From contig JACQXL010000232.1 of NCBI GenBank assembly GCA_016208805.1, positions 1 through 6,796 of the forward strand: a DNA stretch of 6,796 nt. Reading direction: 5' to 3'. The notes under the pieces are model-generated. The model was not told where the DNA came from and did no database searches. It saw only the letters and a list, made by a program, of their open reading frames with translations. The DNA comes from Planctomycetota bacterium (GTDB taxonomy: Bacteria > Planctomycetota > MHYJ01 > JACQXL01). Numbering within the stretch: the first letter of the stretch is position 1; each line of letters begins with the position of its first letter. Made by a program: the position numbers and the translations under genes. This document shows, in pieces, positions 1 through 6,749 of this stretch.

Positions 1-66
1 AAAATCATCTAATGATGGTGGTAAGAGAAATGTTTGTTTGGGCTGGTATTCTTTAAATATCTTCAT
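1..66 (-). CDS. IS1182/IS5-like transposase, N-terminal fragment cut by window edge
   Basis: Only the first 22 codons are present; the gene runs off the left edge. The start ATG is at 66-64, preceded by a strong GGAGG (80-76) at 9 nt spacing. The peptide begins MKIFKEYQPKQ and continues TFLLPPSLDDF. The pattern F-x-x-Y-x-P-x-Q-x-x-LLPPSL-x-D-[FW] is the characteristic N-terminus of DDE transposases of the IS1182 group and related IS5-like elements (InsH-type N-terminal domain), recognised here from memory of the family. The DDE catalytic residues would lie outside the window. Its own promoter, strong SD and a putative terminal repeat lie directly upstream, so this looks like the intact 5' end of an IS rather than a decayed remnant. 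It is in the same orientation as the host operon. Whether the rest of the gene is intact cannot be seen. Confidence 0.8.
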   Translation of the reverse strand, partial: MKIFKEYQPKQTFLLPPSLDDF

Positions 67-74
67 AACTCACA

Positions 75-90
75 TCCTCCTTTAAGAGGA
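75..90 (-). promoter_or_regulatory. Hairpin covering the transposase ribosome binding site
   Basis: On the minus strand TCCTC (90-86) pairs perfectly with GAGGA (79-75) around a 6-nt loop, TTAAAG. The 3' arm contains four of the five bases of the GGAGG Shine-Dalgarno (80-76), so folding would block initiation at the ATG at 66. The -10 box at 96-91 predicts a transcription start near 85-83. A transcript from the IS's own promoter would therefore lack the 5' arm and leave the SD free, while a longer transcript entering from outside could fold it. The stem is only 5 bp, so its strength is modest. Confidence 0.45.
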
Positions 91-119
91 ATTATAGCCT
101 GTATCCTTGCTTAAGTCAA
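91..119 (-). promoter_or_regulatory. Sigma70-type promoter of the transposase
   Basis: On the minus strand TTGACT (119-114) and TATAAT (96-91) are separated by exactly 17 nt. The -10 box is a perfect consensus match and the -35 box matches 5 of 6. The predicted start near 84 leaves a leader of roughly 17-19 nt containing the GGAGG. Its position just inside the putative IS end, directly ahead of the transposase, supports a real promoter. Confidence 0.75.
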
Positions 120-136
120 GGACTTTTTGGACAGCC
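120..136 (-). repeat. Putative IS terminal inverted-repeat sequence (one end only)
   Basis: GGCTGTCCAAAAAGTCC, read on the minus strand from 136 to 120, lies immediately outside the transposase promoter, where the IS tip is expected. It resembles the CTGTCC-plus-A-run ends I recall from transposons of this kind. The partner repeat is beyond the window, so inversion and exact ends cannot be confirmed. Confidence 0.4.
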
Positions 137-199
137 TGATTTAATATATCTATCCCGCTATTGTCAAGATTTTTCCGCTATATCTGTGGCTTACAGGAA
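137..199. other. Spacer between TPR gene and IS; no terminator seen
   Basis: This AT-rich gap has no GC-rich stem followed by a T-run on the minus strand, so I see no intrinsic terminator for the operon. It holds a direct repeat CCGCTAT (155-161 and 175-181, 20 nt apart). Between the copies, on the minus strand, is a TTGACA (167-162) followed after 17 nt by TTAAAT (144-139), which could be a weak outward promoter toward the IS. An ATCTGTGG octamer at 182-189 matches part of the repeat at the other end of the window. Confidence 0.4.
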
Positions 200-3103
200 C
201 TACTGTTTACCGCCCGGCATTTTTCCCTGGATTTCTTTCTCTAATTCAAGGAACTTGGTCTTCCGGCCGAATTTATCATGGTCAAAGTCTTTGTCAACGG
301 TTTGTTTAATGGTTCTAATCTGGTTCAAGGCCTCCGTGAAACGGCCGGCCTTATAATCAACGAAGATAATATAATATTTGCCCATCCACCAATAATTGGT
401 AAGTTCCTCGGTACCCTTGACAATTTCCGCCCATTTTTTCTTGGCCAGGCCGAAATATTGCTGGGAGTTTTGGTCAATACCCGCTTCCGTATAGGCCGTT
501 GCCAGGTCTACGATAATGGCTATCTTGTTGGACTGTTTTTTATCGGCGCTTTCCAGTTGGCTGATAGCCTTCTCCCATTCCTTTAGCTTGAGATAACATC
601 TGGCCATTTTAAGGGTAACCATCCAGGACTCCTGGGGTATTTTGCCTGTAAATTCATCGTTGATAAGCCGGGTATATACGTCAGCGGCCTTGGTGTAAAA
701 CTCCGGGTACGAGATTTCAGCGGCTGATTGATAAAGTTTATCGGCCACAGTGAGCGCCTCGGACGCCGCCACATTCCGGGAACGGTTGGTCCAGTCATAA
801 AAATAGGCCCTTGATTTTTCCACGGCCTTGCGGAAGGCGGCGAAATCTTCCTTTTTGAGCCGCTTGATAAAATCCTTGCGCGCATCAGGGTTATCGGAAG
901 GCGGCACAATCTTATCGGCGATGGCTTCCCAGGCGAAGGACATTGATTGCACGGCCGGCGCAGCGATTTCGGGATTGCTTTTATTGGCTATATCAATCAG
1001 GCCGGCCAGCATCGTATCCGCCTGCTCCAACTCGTTCAGTTTAACCAGCGCCTCAATCTTTAACTGGTAGATATCGCCGACCGAGGCGGGCTGTTTGGAG
1101 TATTCCGATTCCTTGTTTTTGAGAAGGTTGAGCACCTCGGAATATTTACGGTAGAAATCGTGCAGGTAGATACGGCTCAGGAAGAGCCGGGAATTCAAAT
1201 CATTGGCCCGAATCTGGTCCCGCATTTCTTCAGGGAGTGATGTGCGTAGGGCGTCCTCGGCAAACTTCATAAAGTCCTTGAATTTCTGTTCGGCCAGCGA
1301 AAAGTACTTCATTGCCTCTTCCTTCAGTTTCGCCTTGGCCGGCTCGTCTTTTTCCTTGGTATAAGCCGGATAACTTTTTCTGGAGGCCTGGAGATAATAC
1401 ATATATCCGGCCCGGAATTTGGCGGTAATATAATTAGGGGATGTCTGGGGGACCTTTTCATAGGCTTCGCCGGCCTCGGCATATTTTCCCTCTGCTTCTA
1501 ATTCCTTGGCAATGATATTTTGGGCGTCCTGAACAATCTGGCTGTCCGGCCAGTTTTTATTGATAAGTTTAAGGAGGTCCTTGTATTGTTTCTTGTCATT
1601 TTCATCACCGCTCAGAGTAGACATTTGAAGATGCGCGGTGGCCGATTCATACGCCGCTATGGCCGCCCAATAATCAGCGCCTTTCTCATCTTTGGAATTC
1701 TTGAAAAGAGGATTTGAATAAATCGCTTCGTAGGCAATAATTGCCTCGTAAAACCTGGGCGGCGTCTTAGAGCGATACGCAAAGCCCATCCAGGAGAATG
1801 CTTCGGGCATATATTTTACGGTATCTTCTTGCGTTCCAGTTTGTTTTAAACTGGTGATAAGCATCTGGCACTGTTTTATTGCCTCGGGGAATTTGTTTTT
1901 GGCAATAAGGTTGCGGATGCTGGTTATAAGCACATTGAACGGGACTTTCCCACGGCCTTTTATGAGTTCTGCGAGCATCTTGTTGGTCATTTCCCGGGCT
2001 TCCCGCGCGGCCGCGCCGTTGGCGTCAACAATTTCCTGCACGATTTTCATACCCTCGGTCTGCCCGCCGCTTTTGACGATGCCCCATCCTTTTTCCAGCA
2101 GGGCCATCTGCATCCAGTATTGGCTGGCATCTTTGGGGAATTCCTTGATAAGATTGTCAACAGTCTGGATGGCCAGTTTATATTCGCCGTTGGCATTGCA
2201 GGCCATTGCATAATGGGCCGTGCACCGTTGGATGATTTCCTTGCAGGCATTAAGCATCTCCTTTTGCTTGGCCTCGTCTTCCTCTTGCTCTATCATATTG
2301 CGGAGCCCATCCGAGGCGACCTTGAAATAATTCTTGGCGTCTTTATATTCATCCAGTTCAAAGTGGCACAGCCCGCAGTAATCCGCGGCCTCGTAGGCGA
2401 TAATCAGGTCGCCGTATTTGAGGGTGAAGTTTCTTAATAGTCTGATGGATTCGCGGAGGTGTTGTTTGCGGATATCCTCGGCCTTACCGTATAACGCCGA
2501 ATAATAATAATAACTTATCGCATAATAATAAGAGGCCTGGATGTAAACCTCTTCCAGTTTTTCCTTTTTAGTCTCATCCGATTCGGCCTTAATCCGTTTC
2601 TCGTAATCGGCCATCATTTCCTTGAGATATTTGATGGCCTTGTTGAATGTTTCTTCGGCTTCTTGTTTGAACTGCTGTTTCTTCGTCTGGTCCTGCTCTA
2701 TTTTATAGACGGCCGTCAACCACTGGGCCTGTTCCAGAAGCAGTTCGGCAATCTCAAACTTAGCATCCGAATTATCGGGATTCTCGCGAATCAGTTCTTC
2801 AAGCATTTGAACAGATTTCTTGATATACTCATTTCGTTTGTCAACATCCCTTTCAGCCCGGCCTTTCATCTTTAGGATTTTGCATAGAATCAATTTGGCC
2901 TGCCCCTTGATTTCCTTTGAGGGACTATTCAAGAACTGGTTGCAGATTTCCTCGGCAATATCAAAGTATCCTGGATAGCGCGGGCCGGCTTCTTCGGCGA
3001 GTTTGTCGGCGTAATCCAGGTCGTTCTTTGATTGCCGGTCATCGCCGGATGCAAACGCGGCAAAAAGCAGAAGCGATACGGCCAGCAGAGTTTTCAATTT
3101 CAT
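200..3103 (-). CDS. Large exported TPR-repeat protein of the secretin operon
   Basis: This 967-residue protein is almost entirely helical TPR/TPR-like repeats. Residues 1-20 form a Sec signal peptide (MKLK, then LLAVSLLLFAAFA, with likely cleavage after ASG at residue 20). There is no lipobox Cys, so it should be a soluble periplasmic protein. Recognisable TPR-like units occur around residues 95-125, 240-265, 292-325, 400-465, 535-575, 590-615, 675-705 and 800-855, with typical A-x-x-x-Y/F and LI-x-x-x-P patterns. Charged coiled-coil stretches lie near 135-185 and 268-290. A tyrosine-rich patch (187-204) includes YYYY. No enzymatic motif is visible. The start follows the secretin stop by 5 nt, so translation is probably coupled; the upstream sequence is purine-rich (GAAGAGAAGAAA) without a clear GGAGG. 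The stop is TAG. TPR proteins commonly serve secretins as pilotins or assembly scaffolds, but those are usually much smaller. A periplasmic scaffold role is inferred from context only. Confidence 0.9.
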   Translation of the reverse strand: MKLKTLLAVSLLLFAAFASGDDRQSKNDLDYADKLAEEAGPRYPGYFDIAEEICNQFLNSPSKEIKGQAKLILCKILKMKGRAERDVDKRNEYIKKSVQMLEELIRENPDNSDAKFEIAELLLEQAQWLTAVYKIEQDQTKKQQFKQEAEETFNKAIKYLKEMMADYEKRIKAESDETKKEKLEEVYIQASYYYAISYYYYSALYGKAEDIRKQHLRESIRLLRNFTLKYGDLIIAYEAADYCGLCHFELDEYKDAKNYFKVASDGLRNMIEQEEDEAKQKEMLNACKEIIQRCTAHYAMACNANGEYKLAIQTVDNLIKEFPKDASQYWMQMALLEKGWGIVKSGGQTEGMKIVQEIVDANGAAAREAREMTNKMLAELIKGRGKVPFNVLITSIRNLIAKNKFPEAIKQCQMLITSLKQTGTQEDTVKYMPEAFSWMGFAYRSKTPPRFYEAIIAYEAIYSNPLFKNSKDEKGADYWAAIAAYESATAHLQMSTLSGDENDKKQYKDLLKLINKNWPDSQIVQDAQNIIAKELEAEGKYAEAGEAYEKVPQTSPNYITAKFRAGYMYYLQASRKSYPAYTKEKDEPAKAKLKEEAMKYFSLAEQKFKDFMKFAEDALRTSLPEEMRDQIRANDLNSRLFLSRIYLHDFYRKYSEVLNLLKNKESEYSKQPASVGDIYQLKIEALVKLNELEQADTMLAGLIDIANKSNPEIAAPAVQSMSFAWEAIADKIVPPSDNPDARKDFIKRLKKEDFAAFRKAVEKSRAYFYDWTNRSRNVAASEALTVADKLYQSAAEISYPEFYTKAADVYTRLINDEFTGKIPQESWMVTLKMARCYLKLKEWEKAISQLESADKKQSNKIAIIVDLATAYTEAGIDQNSQQYFGLAKKKWAEIVKGTEELTNYWWMGKYYIIFVDYKAGRFTEALNQIRTIKQTVDKDFDHDKFGRKTKFLELEKEIQGKMPGGKQ

Positions 3104-3108
3104 ATAGA

Positions 3109-5715
3109 TTATAGTTTCTTCTCTTCTTCGCTTAATATGCTGATTTTCGCCCTAATCAGAATCAGGAGTACGTGTTTGGCATATGCCTTGGCCCGTTGCT
3201 TGAAGAAAAAGCCGATGACGGGCAGTCGGCCGAGCAACGGCACTTCGGAAGCCATATCCACATTCCGTCCGGTGGAATAACAACTCATCAGGAGCGTGCC
3301 GCCATCCGGTATAATCGCATTGCCGCGGGCCCGCTGGAGGAACATATCCGGCAATTCAATATCAACAGTTCTCGTGCCGGCGCTTAAGATGGTCGTTCTT
3401 AACGTCCGTAAATTAGGCAGCGGGTCGGTTAAAGATGCCATCGTCGGCCGCAGTTCCAGCGAGATATACTTCAAGTCGGAACTGACCACCGGCCGGACAT
3501 CCAGGACTATGCCCTGGGCCGTCACATCGGGAATCGGGTCGGCCATCCCGACGCCGGGCAGGACAATCACGATGTCGTAATCTTTAATATAGGTAAACTG
3601 GTCTGTAATCTGGATATGGGCGCGCTGGCCGTTGCCGACGGTTAACTGTGGCGCATTGACGATGGTGGCTGTTTCGTTTTTCTGGACCGCGCTGAGCAAC
3701 AGCCGGAATGCGGTCTGGTCCAGCAGTGTGTAGGCCATAATGGCACCGCCGGTGGGCGACGGTTCCTCTTCTGAAAGGAACTTGGCATACGGGTCGGAAG
3801 CGGACAGGTTGTGTTCAATCCGGGCGCGCAACTCGCGCCGATACGGCGTCAAACTCGTTACATTCTGTTTCTGGTAAGTCCCGTAGATGCCGGAGGTCAG
3901 GCCGGTAAAACCGGCGCCGTCCGGCGGCGCCAGCGAAAAATAGGACGGCAACTGCGGCGAATTCAGGCCGCTGAAATTAACCCCGATATCTTCCAGGAAA
4001 TGCTGCTCCACCGTGATGAATCTGCTTTCAATGGTCACCACGATATCGGCCGCCGACCTGACCTGGTTCAAAAGCGTTTCTATCTGGCGATGCACTTCCG
4101 GGATATGCGTCACGACCAGGACGCCGGCATTTTCCTGGAAAACCGCATCGCGCGGCGTTTCCCAGCCGCCTTCGTTCTTAGCCGTGGTCGCTTTAATCAG
4201 TTCCACCAGTTGCTGGCCCGAGATGCGCGGTATCTGAGACTCAGTGCCGGGTTCTTCAACCGGCAACGTCCCCAAACTCACGGCCGGTCCGGGGTAATCA
4301 ATCAGCGGAATGGTCAAATCAAGAATATCATACCAGCGCGTTTCCATTTTATGTTCCAGCACCTTTTCAACCGTGGTAATAATCACCACGCCGTCTCTTA
4401 TGAAATAACCCCATTTGTTGGTGGACAGCATATCCTTGAGCGCCTCGCCCAGCGGTATGCCGACCACATTATAAGTGAGCGTGGTGTTGGGGTCGGCGAT
4501 AGCCGAATCGGCATAAATATTCAGTTTCGGGAAAGTATCGCGGATGAATTTTATCACATCGTTAAGGGAAGTGGGTTCCTTGAAAGGCAGGTTTATCTTC
4601 CGTTCCAGGAACAATTCGGTCTGCTTATCCAGTTCCGAGACGGTCTTTTCCTTGAAAATCTTCTTGGGCCCGCGGTGTTCTATTTTTTCCCAGGTTTCCT
4701 TATCCGGAAAATTGATGACATCAACCACCGGCAGGGTTTTGGTGTCGTAGATTTCAAATGTGCGCTTCCATTCCTCGGCCAGCGACTGGGTGGACAACCG
4801 TTTGCTTTTATGCCGCAGCGCCGCCAGAGAAATCACCCGCAGTTTATCGGCCATCAGGTTGGACGGGTCTTTTTCCAGAATCGTCTGGCAGAGCGCATTG
4901 GCCTTATCATAGCGTTCCTTGTCAAATTCTTCCCGGGCCTGCCTGAAGAGCATCTCAATGGTCCGGGCGAACTCTTCGCGTCGTTTCTGTTCTTCTATTT
5001 CGGATAACTGCCGGGCCGATTTCTCCCGCCGCCGGGCCAGTTCCACTTCTTTGTAGGCCTTATTCTCCTGCGTCCGCTTCAGGTAACTTTCGGCTTCTTT
5101 CTGGTACTTTTCCAGGTCGGCTTTATACGGGAACCATTTGACCGATTCCACCACCCATTTGAATTCCTCTTCGGCCTTCTGGTAATCTTCCTGGTTGTAT
5201 GCCTGGATGCCCTTATTGAGGTGGTGTTCCACCTCCAGTTTTGCCTGCTGTGTTTTGGCGACTATTTCCGAGAAGAGTTTCCGGGAGACATCGCCCATCT
5301 CGCCGGGCGTGTATTCGCCGCGCGAAAGCCGTATTTCGGTCAAAAGCGTCTGGGCCTTGTCGTGGTTTGGGTTCAATTCCAATGCCTTGGTGAGCGCTTC
5401 GGACGCCTCGGCGAACTTTAACTCCTGGTAAAACTTAAATCCGGCCTGGTAATAACTTTCAGACATCGTGCCTTTTTCTTTTATCTCAACCGTCTTTTCC
5501 GACTCCAGGCGCCTAAGCACATCGGCCGAATCGCCTGTGGCGGTTGGCTCGTGCGCCCGTTCCCGTTCAGGCGGGGCGCCGGTTTCCCGGGCCGGGGATT
5601 CGCCCCTCGCTTTGGCCGTTTCCGGACCGGCCGCCTTTCCGCCACACCCGAAACCGGTTGTGATAAATAGAAACAGAGTCAGAATAAGAAAGATACCAGT
5701 TATGCGCTTGGCCAT
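3109..5715 (-). CDS. Secretin (type II/III secretion, type IV pilus family) with N-terminal TPR domain
   Basis: This 868-residue protein is an outer-membrane channel of the GspD/PilQ superfamily. Residues 1-24 form a signal peptide ending at Cys24 (TTGFGC), a plausible but non-canonical lipobox. A low-complexity Pro/Glu/Ala linker follows. TPR-like units lie at about 85-130, 165-200 and 255-295, with a charged coiled coil at 215-255. Residues 370-455 look like a secretin N0/STN-type domain (INLPFKEPTSLNDVIKFI...GIPLGEALKDML...VVIITT). Residues 495-560 look like a secretin N1-type domain (LVVTHIPEVHRQIETLLNQV). The secretin core follows, opening with IVVTIESRFITVEQHFLEDIGV and containing NAPQLTVGNGQRAHI near 687-701. 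It closes with the family signature VPLLGRLPVIGFFF (825-838) and VLLILIRAKI, so the barrel appears complete. The start is the ATG at 5715, chosen over an in-frame GTG at 5727 because GGAGG (5725-5721) sits 5 nt before the ATG and overlaps the GTG region. The GspD versus PilQ subtype cannot be decided here. Confidence 0.93.
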   Translation of the reverse strand: MAKRITGIFLILTLFLFITTGFGCGGKAAGPETAKARGESPARETGAPPERERAHEPTATGDSADVLRRLESEKTVEIKEKGTMSESYYQAGFKFYQELKFAEASEALTKALELNPNHDKAQTLLTEIRLSRGEYTPGEMGDVSRKLFSEIVAKTQQAKLEVEHHLNKGIQAYNQEDYQKAEEEFKWVVESVKWFPYKADLEKYQKEAESYLKRTQENKAYKEVELARRREKSARQLSEIEEQKRREEFARTIEMLFRQAREEFDKERYDKANALCQTILEKDPSNLMADKLRVISLAALRHKSKRLSTQSLAEEWKRTFEIYDTKTLPVVDVINFPDKETWEKIEHRGPKKIFKEKTVSELDKQTELFLERKINLPFKEPTSLNDVIKFIRDTFPKLNIYADSAIADPNTTLTYNVVGIPLGEALKDMLSTNKWGYFIRDGVVIITTVEKVLEHKMETRWYDILDLTIPLIDYPGPAVSLGTLPVEEPGTESQIPRISGQQLVELIKATTAKNEGGWETPRDAVFQENAGVLVVTHIPEVHRQIETLLNQVRSAADIVVTIESRFITVEQHFLEDIGVNFSGLNSPQLPSYFSLAPPDGAGFTGLTSGIYGTYQKQNVTSLTPYRRELRARIEHNLSASDPYAKFLSEEEPSPTGGAIMAYTLLDQTAFRLLLSAVQKNETATIVNAPQLTVGNGQRAHIQITDQFTYIKDYDIVIVLPGVGMADPIPDVTAQGIVLDVRPVVSSDLKYISLELRPTMASLTDPLPNLRTLRTTILSAGTRTVDIELPDMFLQRARGNAIIPDGGTLLMSCYSTGRNVDMASEVPLLGRLPVIGFFFKQRAKAYAKHVLLILIRAKISILSEEEKKL

Positions 5716-5720
5716 AAATA

Positions 5721-5725
5721 CCTCC
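5721..5725 (-). promoter_or_regulatory. Shine-Dalgarno site of the secretin gene
   Basis: GGAGG on the minus strand, 5 nt before the ATG at 5715, within the 16-nt gap after the upstream stop codon (5734-5732). It decides the start: the in-frame GTG at 5727-5725 shares its last base with this site and would be too close to use it. It is the only strong SD among the three complete genes here. Confidence 0.8.
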
Positions 5726-5731
5726 ACACAG

Positions 5732-6682
5732 TTATTGCTTTATGGGAAATTCGTATTCTTTTACATTATTATTGCGGTCGGTATAAATTATCTTGGGAAC
5801 CTTTATTATACGAGGCGGCTTACCGGGCTCCATAATTTCTTCCCTTGTAGTTTCTTTAATATCGGTAAGCGTATAATCTGTTGCAAATTCACCCGCACCC
5901 ATCTTTTCGCCTTTATTGACGATGAACCTTTTGTTTCGCCATTGACCGTCCACATATTTTTCTATCTTGCACTGCATCCTGGGTAGCGGGTCAATCTCGG
6001 CAAAAATAAAACCAATTTTCAGGTTGTCCAGCGTCGTCACCTTGAACTGGTTGCTCGGCTCGCTTTCCTTCTTGGGGGCGTTGGGCGTCTCGGTATAGGC
6101 CGTGAGTTGATAAGCAAACTCGGTGGTCGGCGTTATCGGTTTATCTTCGTAAACATAAACGCCGTCCGTGGGCGTAATCGTATCCGCGGGCAGTTCTATT
6201 ATCAGTCCAAAATCCTTATCCTGCGCGGCCTTGCGGTAAACCCGGTAACTCTTTATCTCCGCCTTGGAATTCTCGTTCTTGGACCAGGTCAGCACGACCC
6301 GGTCAGGTTTGTCCGCAACCGTGGCGGCGCTTTTGAATACCGGCGGCAGGTTGGGCTTTTCGGTTCTAATCACTACATCCTTCTTAAACGCCACCCGCCA
6401 GACCGGCTGGTAATACATCAGCCAGTTATTGCTCTCCTGCGGGGCGGTCGCCTGTTCCCATCTGGCCCGGATTATCTCGGAATATTTTAGTTCGTTCCCG
6501 GCGGGCGGCGGATTGGTATTAATGGCTTTTCTCAACTTCTCAATCTTATCGTTCAATTGCTGGACCTGCCCATCCGGCGCGCCGGACATATAGTTGACCA
6601 GCGCCACCAGCACCGCGATGACGCAGGCTATCAGCGCCAGCCGTATCGGATAGGTTGTTAGGAACGAAATAATCTTATTCAT
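5732..6682 (-). CDS. Single-pass membrane protein with FN3-like domain, possible GspC/PilP-like partner of the secretin
   Basis: This protein has 316 residues from the ATG at 6682; an in-frame TTG at 6691 would add three residues, and neither start has a clear SD. The N-terminus is a short cytoplasmic stretch (KIISFLTTYPIR) and one membrane helix at about 14-32 (LALIACVIAVLVALV). A short amphipathic/coiled segment (37-55) and a Pro-rich linker follow. Residues 112-217 read as a fibronectin type III fold: PPVF start, VVLTWSKN core tryptophan strand, IKSYRVYRKA, and a FAYQLTAYT strand before the exit. Residues 222-316 form a separate beta-rich domain with the pattern IGFIFAEIDP, FIVNKGEKMGAGEF, YTLTDI and a final YEFPI. 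This loosely recalls the GspC/PilP homology region, in which a short periplasmic beta domain follows one membrane helix. The gene lies directly upstream of the secretin with a 16-nt gap, the place gspC holds in type II operons. The FN3 call is fairly secure; the GspC-like role is inference. Confidence 0.85.
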   Translation of the reverse strand: MNKIISFLTTYPIRLALIACVIAVLVALVNYMSGAPDGQVQQLNDKIEKLRKAINTNPPPAGNELKYSEIIRARWEQATAPQESNNWLMYYQPVWRVAFKKDVVIRTEKPNLPPVFKSAATVADKPDRVVLTWSKNENSKAEIKSYRVYRKAAQDKDFGLIIELPADTITPTDGVYVYEDKPITPTTEFAYQLTAYTETPNAPKKESEPSNQFKVTTLDNLKIGFIFAEIDPLPRMQCKIEKYVDGQWRNKRFIVNKGEKMGAGEFATDYTLTDIKETTREEIMEPGKPPRIIKVPKIIYTDRNNNVKEYEFPIKQ

Positions 6683-6691
6683 TTTTAGCAA

Positions 6692-6749
6692 GCGGATTAA
6701 ACGGATTTACCTGATTAATCTGCGTTTATCTGTGTTCATCTGTGGTTTC
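6692..6749. repeat. Short dispersed-type repeat (ATCTGTGTTCATCTGTGG class)
   Basis: The plus strand shows a string of near-identical 10-11 nt units: AATCTGCGTTT (6717-6727), ATCTGTGTTC (6728-6737) and ATCTGTGGTTT (6738-6748). These are preceded by GGATTAAACGGATTTA-type units (6694-6709). The outer part can pair: GCGGATTAA (6692-6700) with TTAATCTGC (6715-6723), 8 of 9 Watson-Crick plus one G-U in plus-strand RNA, with a 14-nt loop. I recall very similar sequence scattered between genes in many environmental bacterial genomes; its function is unknown to me. Here it covers the last codons of the upstream gene and most of the gap before the FN3 protein. Confidence 0.6.

Larger units (their letters stand above)
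1..136 (-). mobile_element. 5' end of an insertion sequence (IS1182/IS5-like)
   Basis: The segment contains, in transcription order, a 17-nt candidate terminal sequence (136-120, reading GGCTGTCCAAAAAGTCC), a sigma70-type promoter, a short leader and the transposase start. The outer boundary at about 136 is inferred from the position of the candidate terminal sequence and is not proven. The opposite IS end and the target-site duplication are outside the window. The IS sits about 63 nt after the stop codon of the TPR gene, so it did not interrupt that gene. Confidence 0.55.

Noticed and set aside
74..76. ATG just after the GGAGG as an alternative transposase start (minus strand 76-74)
   Set aside because: It is followed directly by TGA, so it encodes a single codon; the ATG at 66 opens the conserved transposase N-terminus.
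3811..5007. 398-codon open frame on the plus strand opposite the secretin gene
   Set aside because: It is antisense to a clearly real secretin with recognisable domains. Its translation is Arg/Gln/Phe-rich with no family signature and no good ribosome site, so it is a codon-bias shadow.
5725..5727. GTG as start of the secretin gene
   Set aside because: It shares its last base with the GGAGG that properly serves the ATG at 5715, and the signal peptide MAKRITG begins naturally at that ATG.
5468..5986. 172-codon plus-strand open frame across the secretin/FN3 gene junction
   Set aside because: It overlaps the ends of two well-supported minus-strand genes and their SD. The product has no recognisable domain.
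6689..6691. TTG as start of the FN3-domain protein
   Set aside because: It adds only three residues and has no SD; the ATG at 6682 gives a conventional MNKII membrane-anchor start. Not fully excluded.
6692..6723. The hairpin before the FN3 gene as a transcription terminator
   Set aside because: The stem is AT-rich with a mismatch on the minus strand and a 14-nt loop, and no T-run follows; it sits between closely spaced co-directional genes and is better read as part of the dispersed-type repeat.
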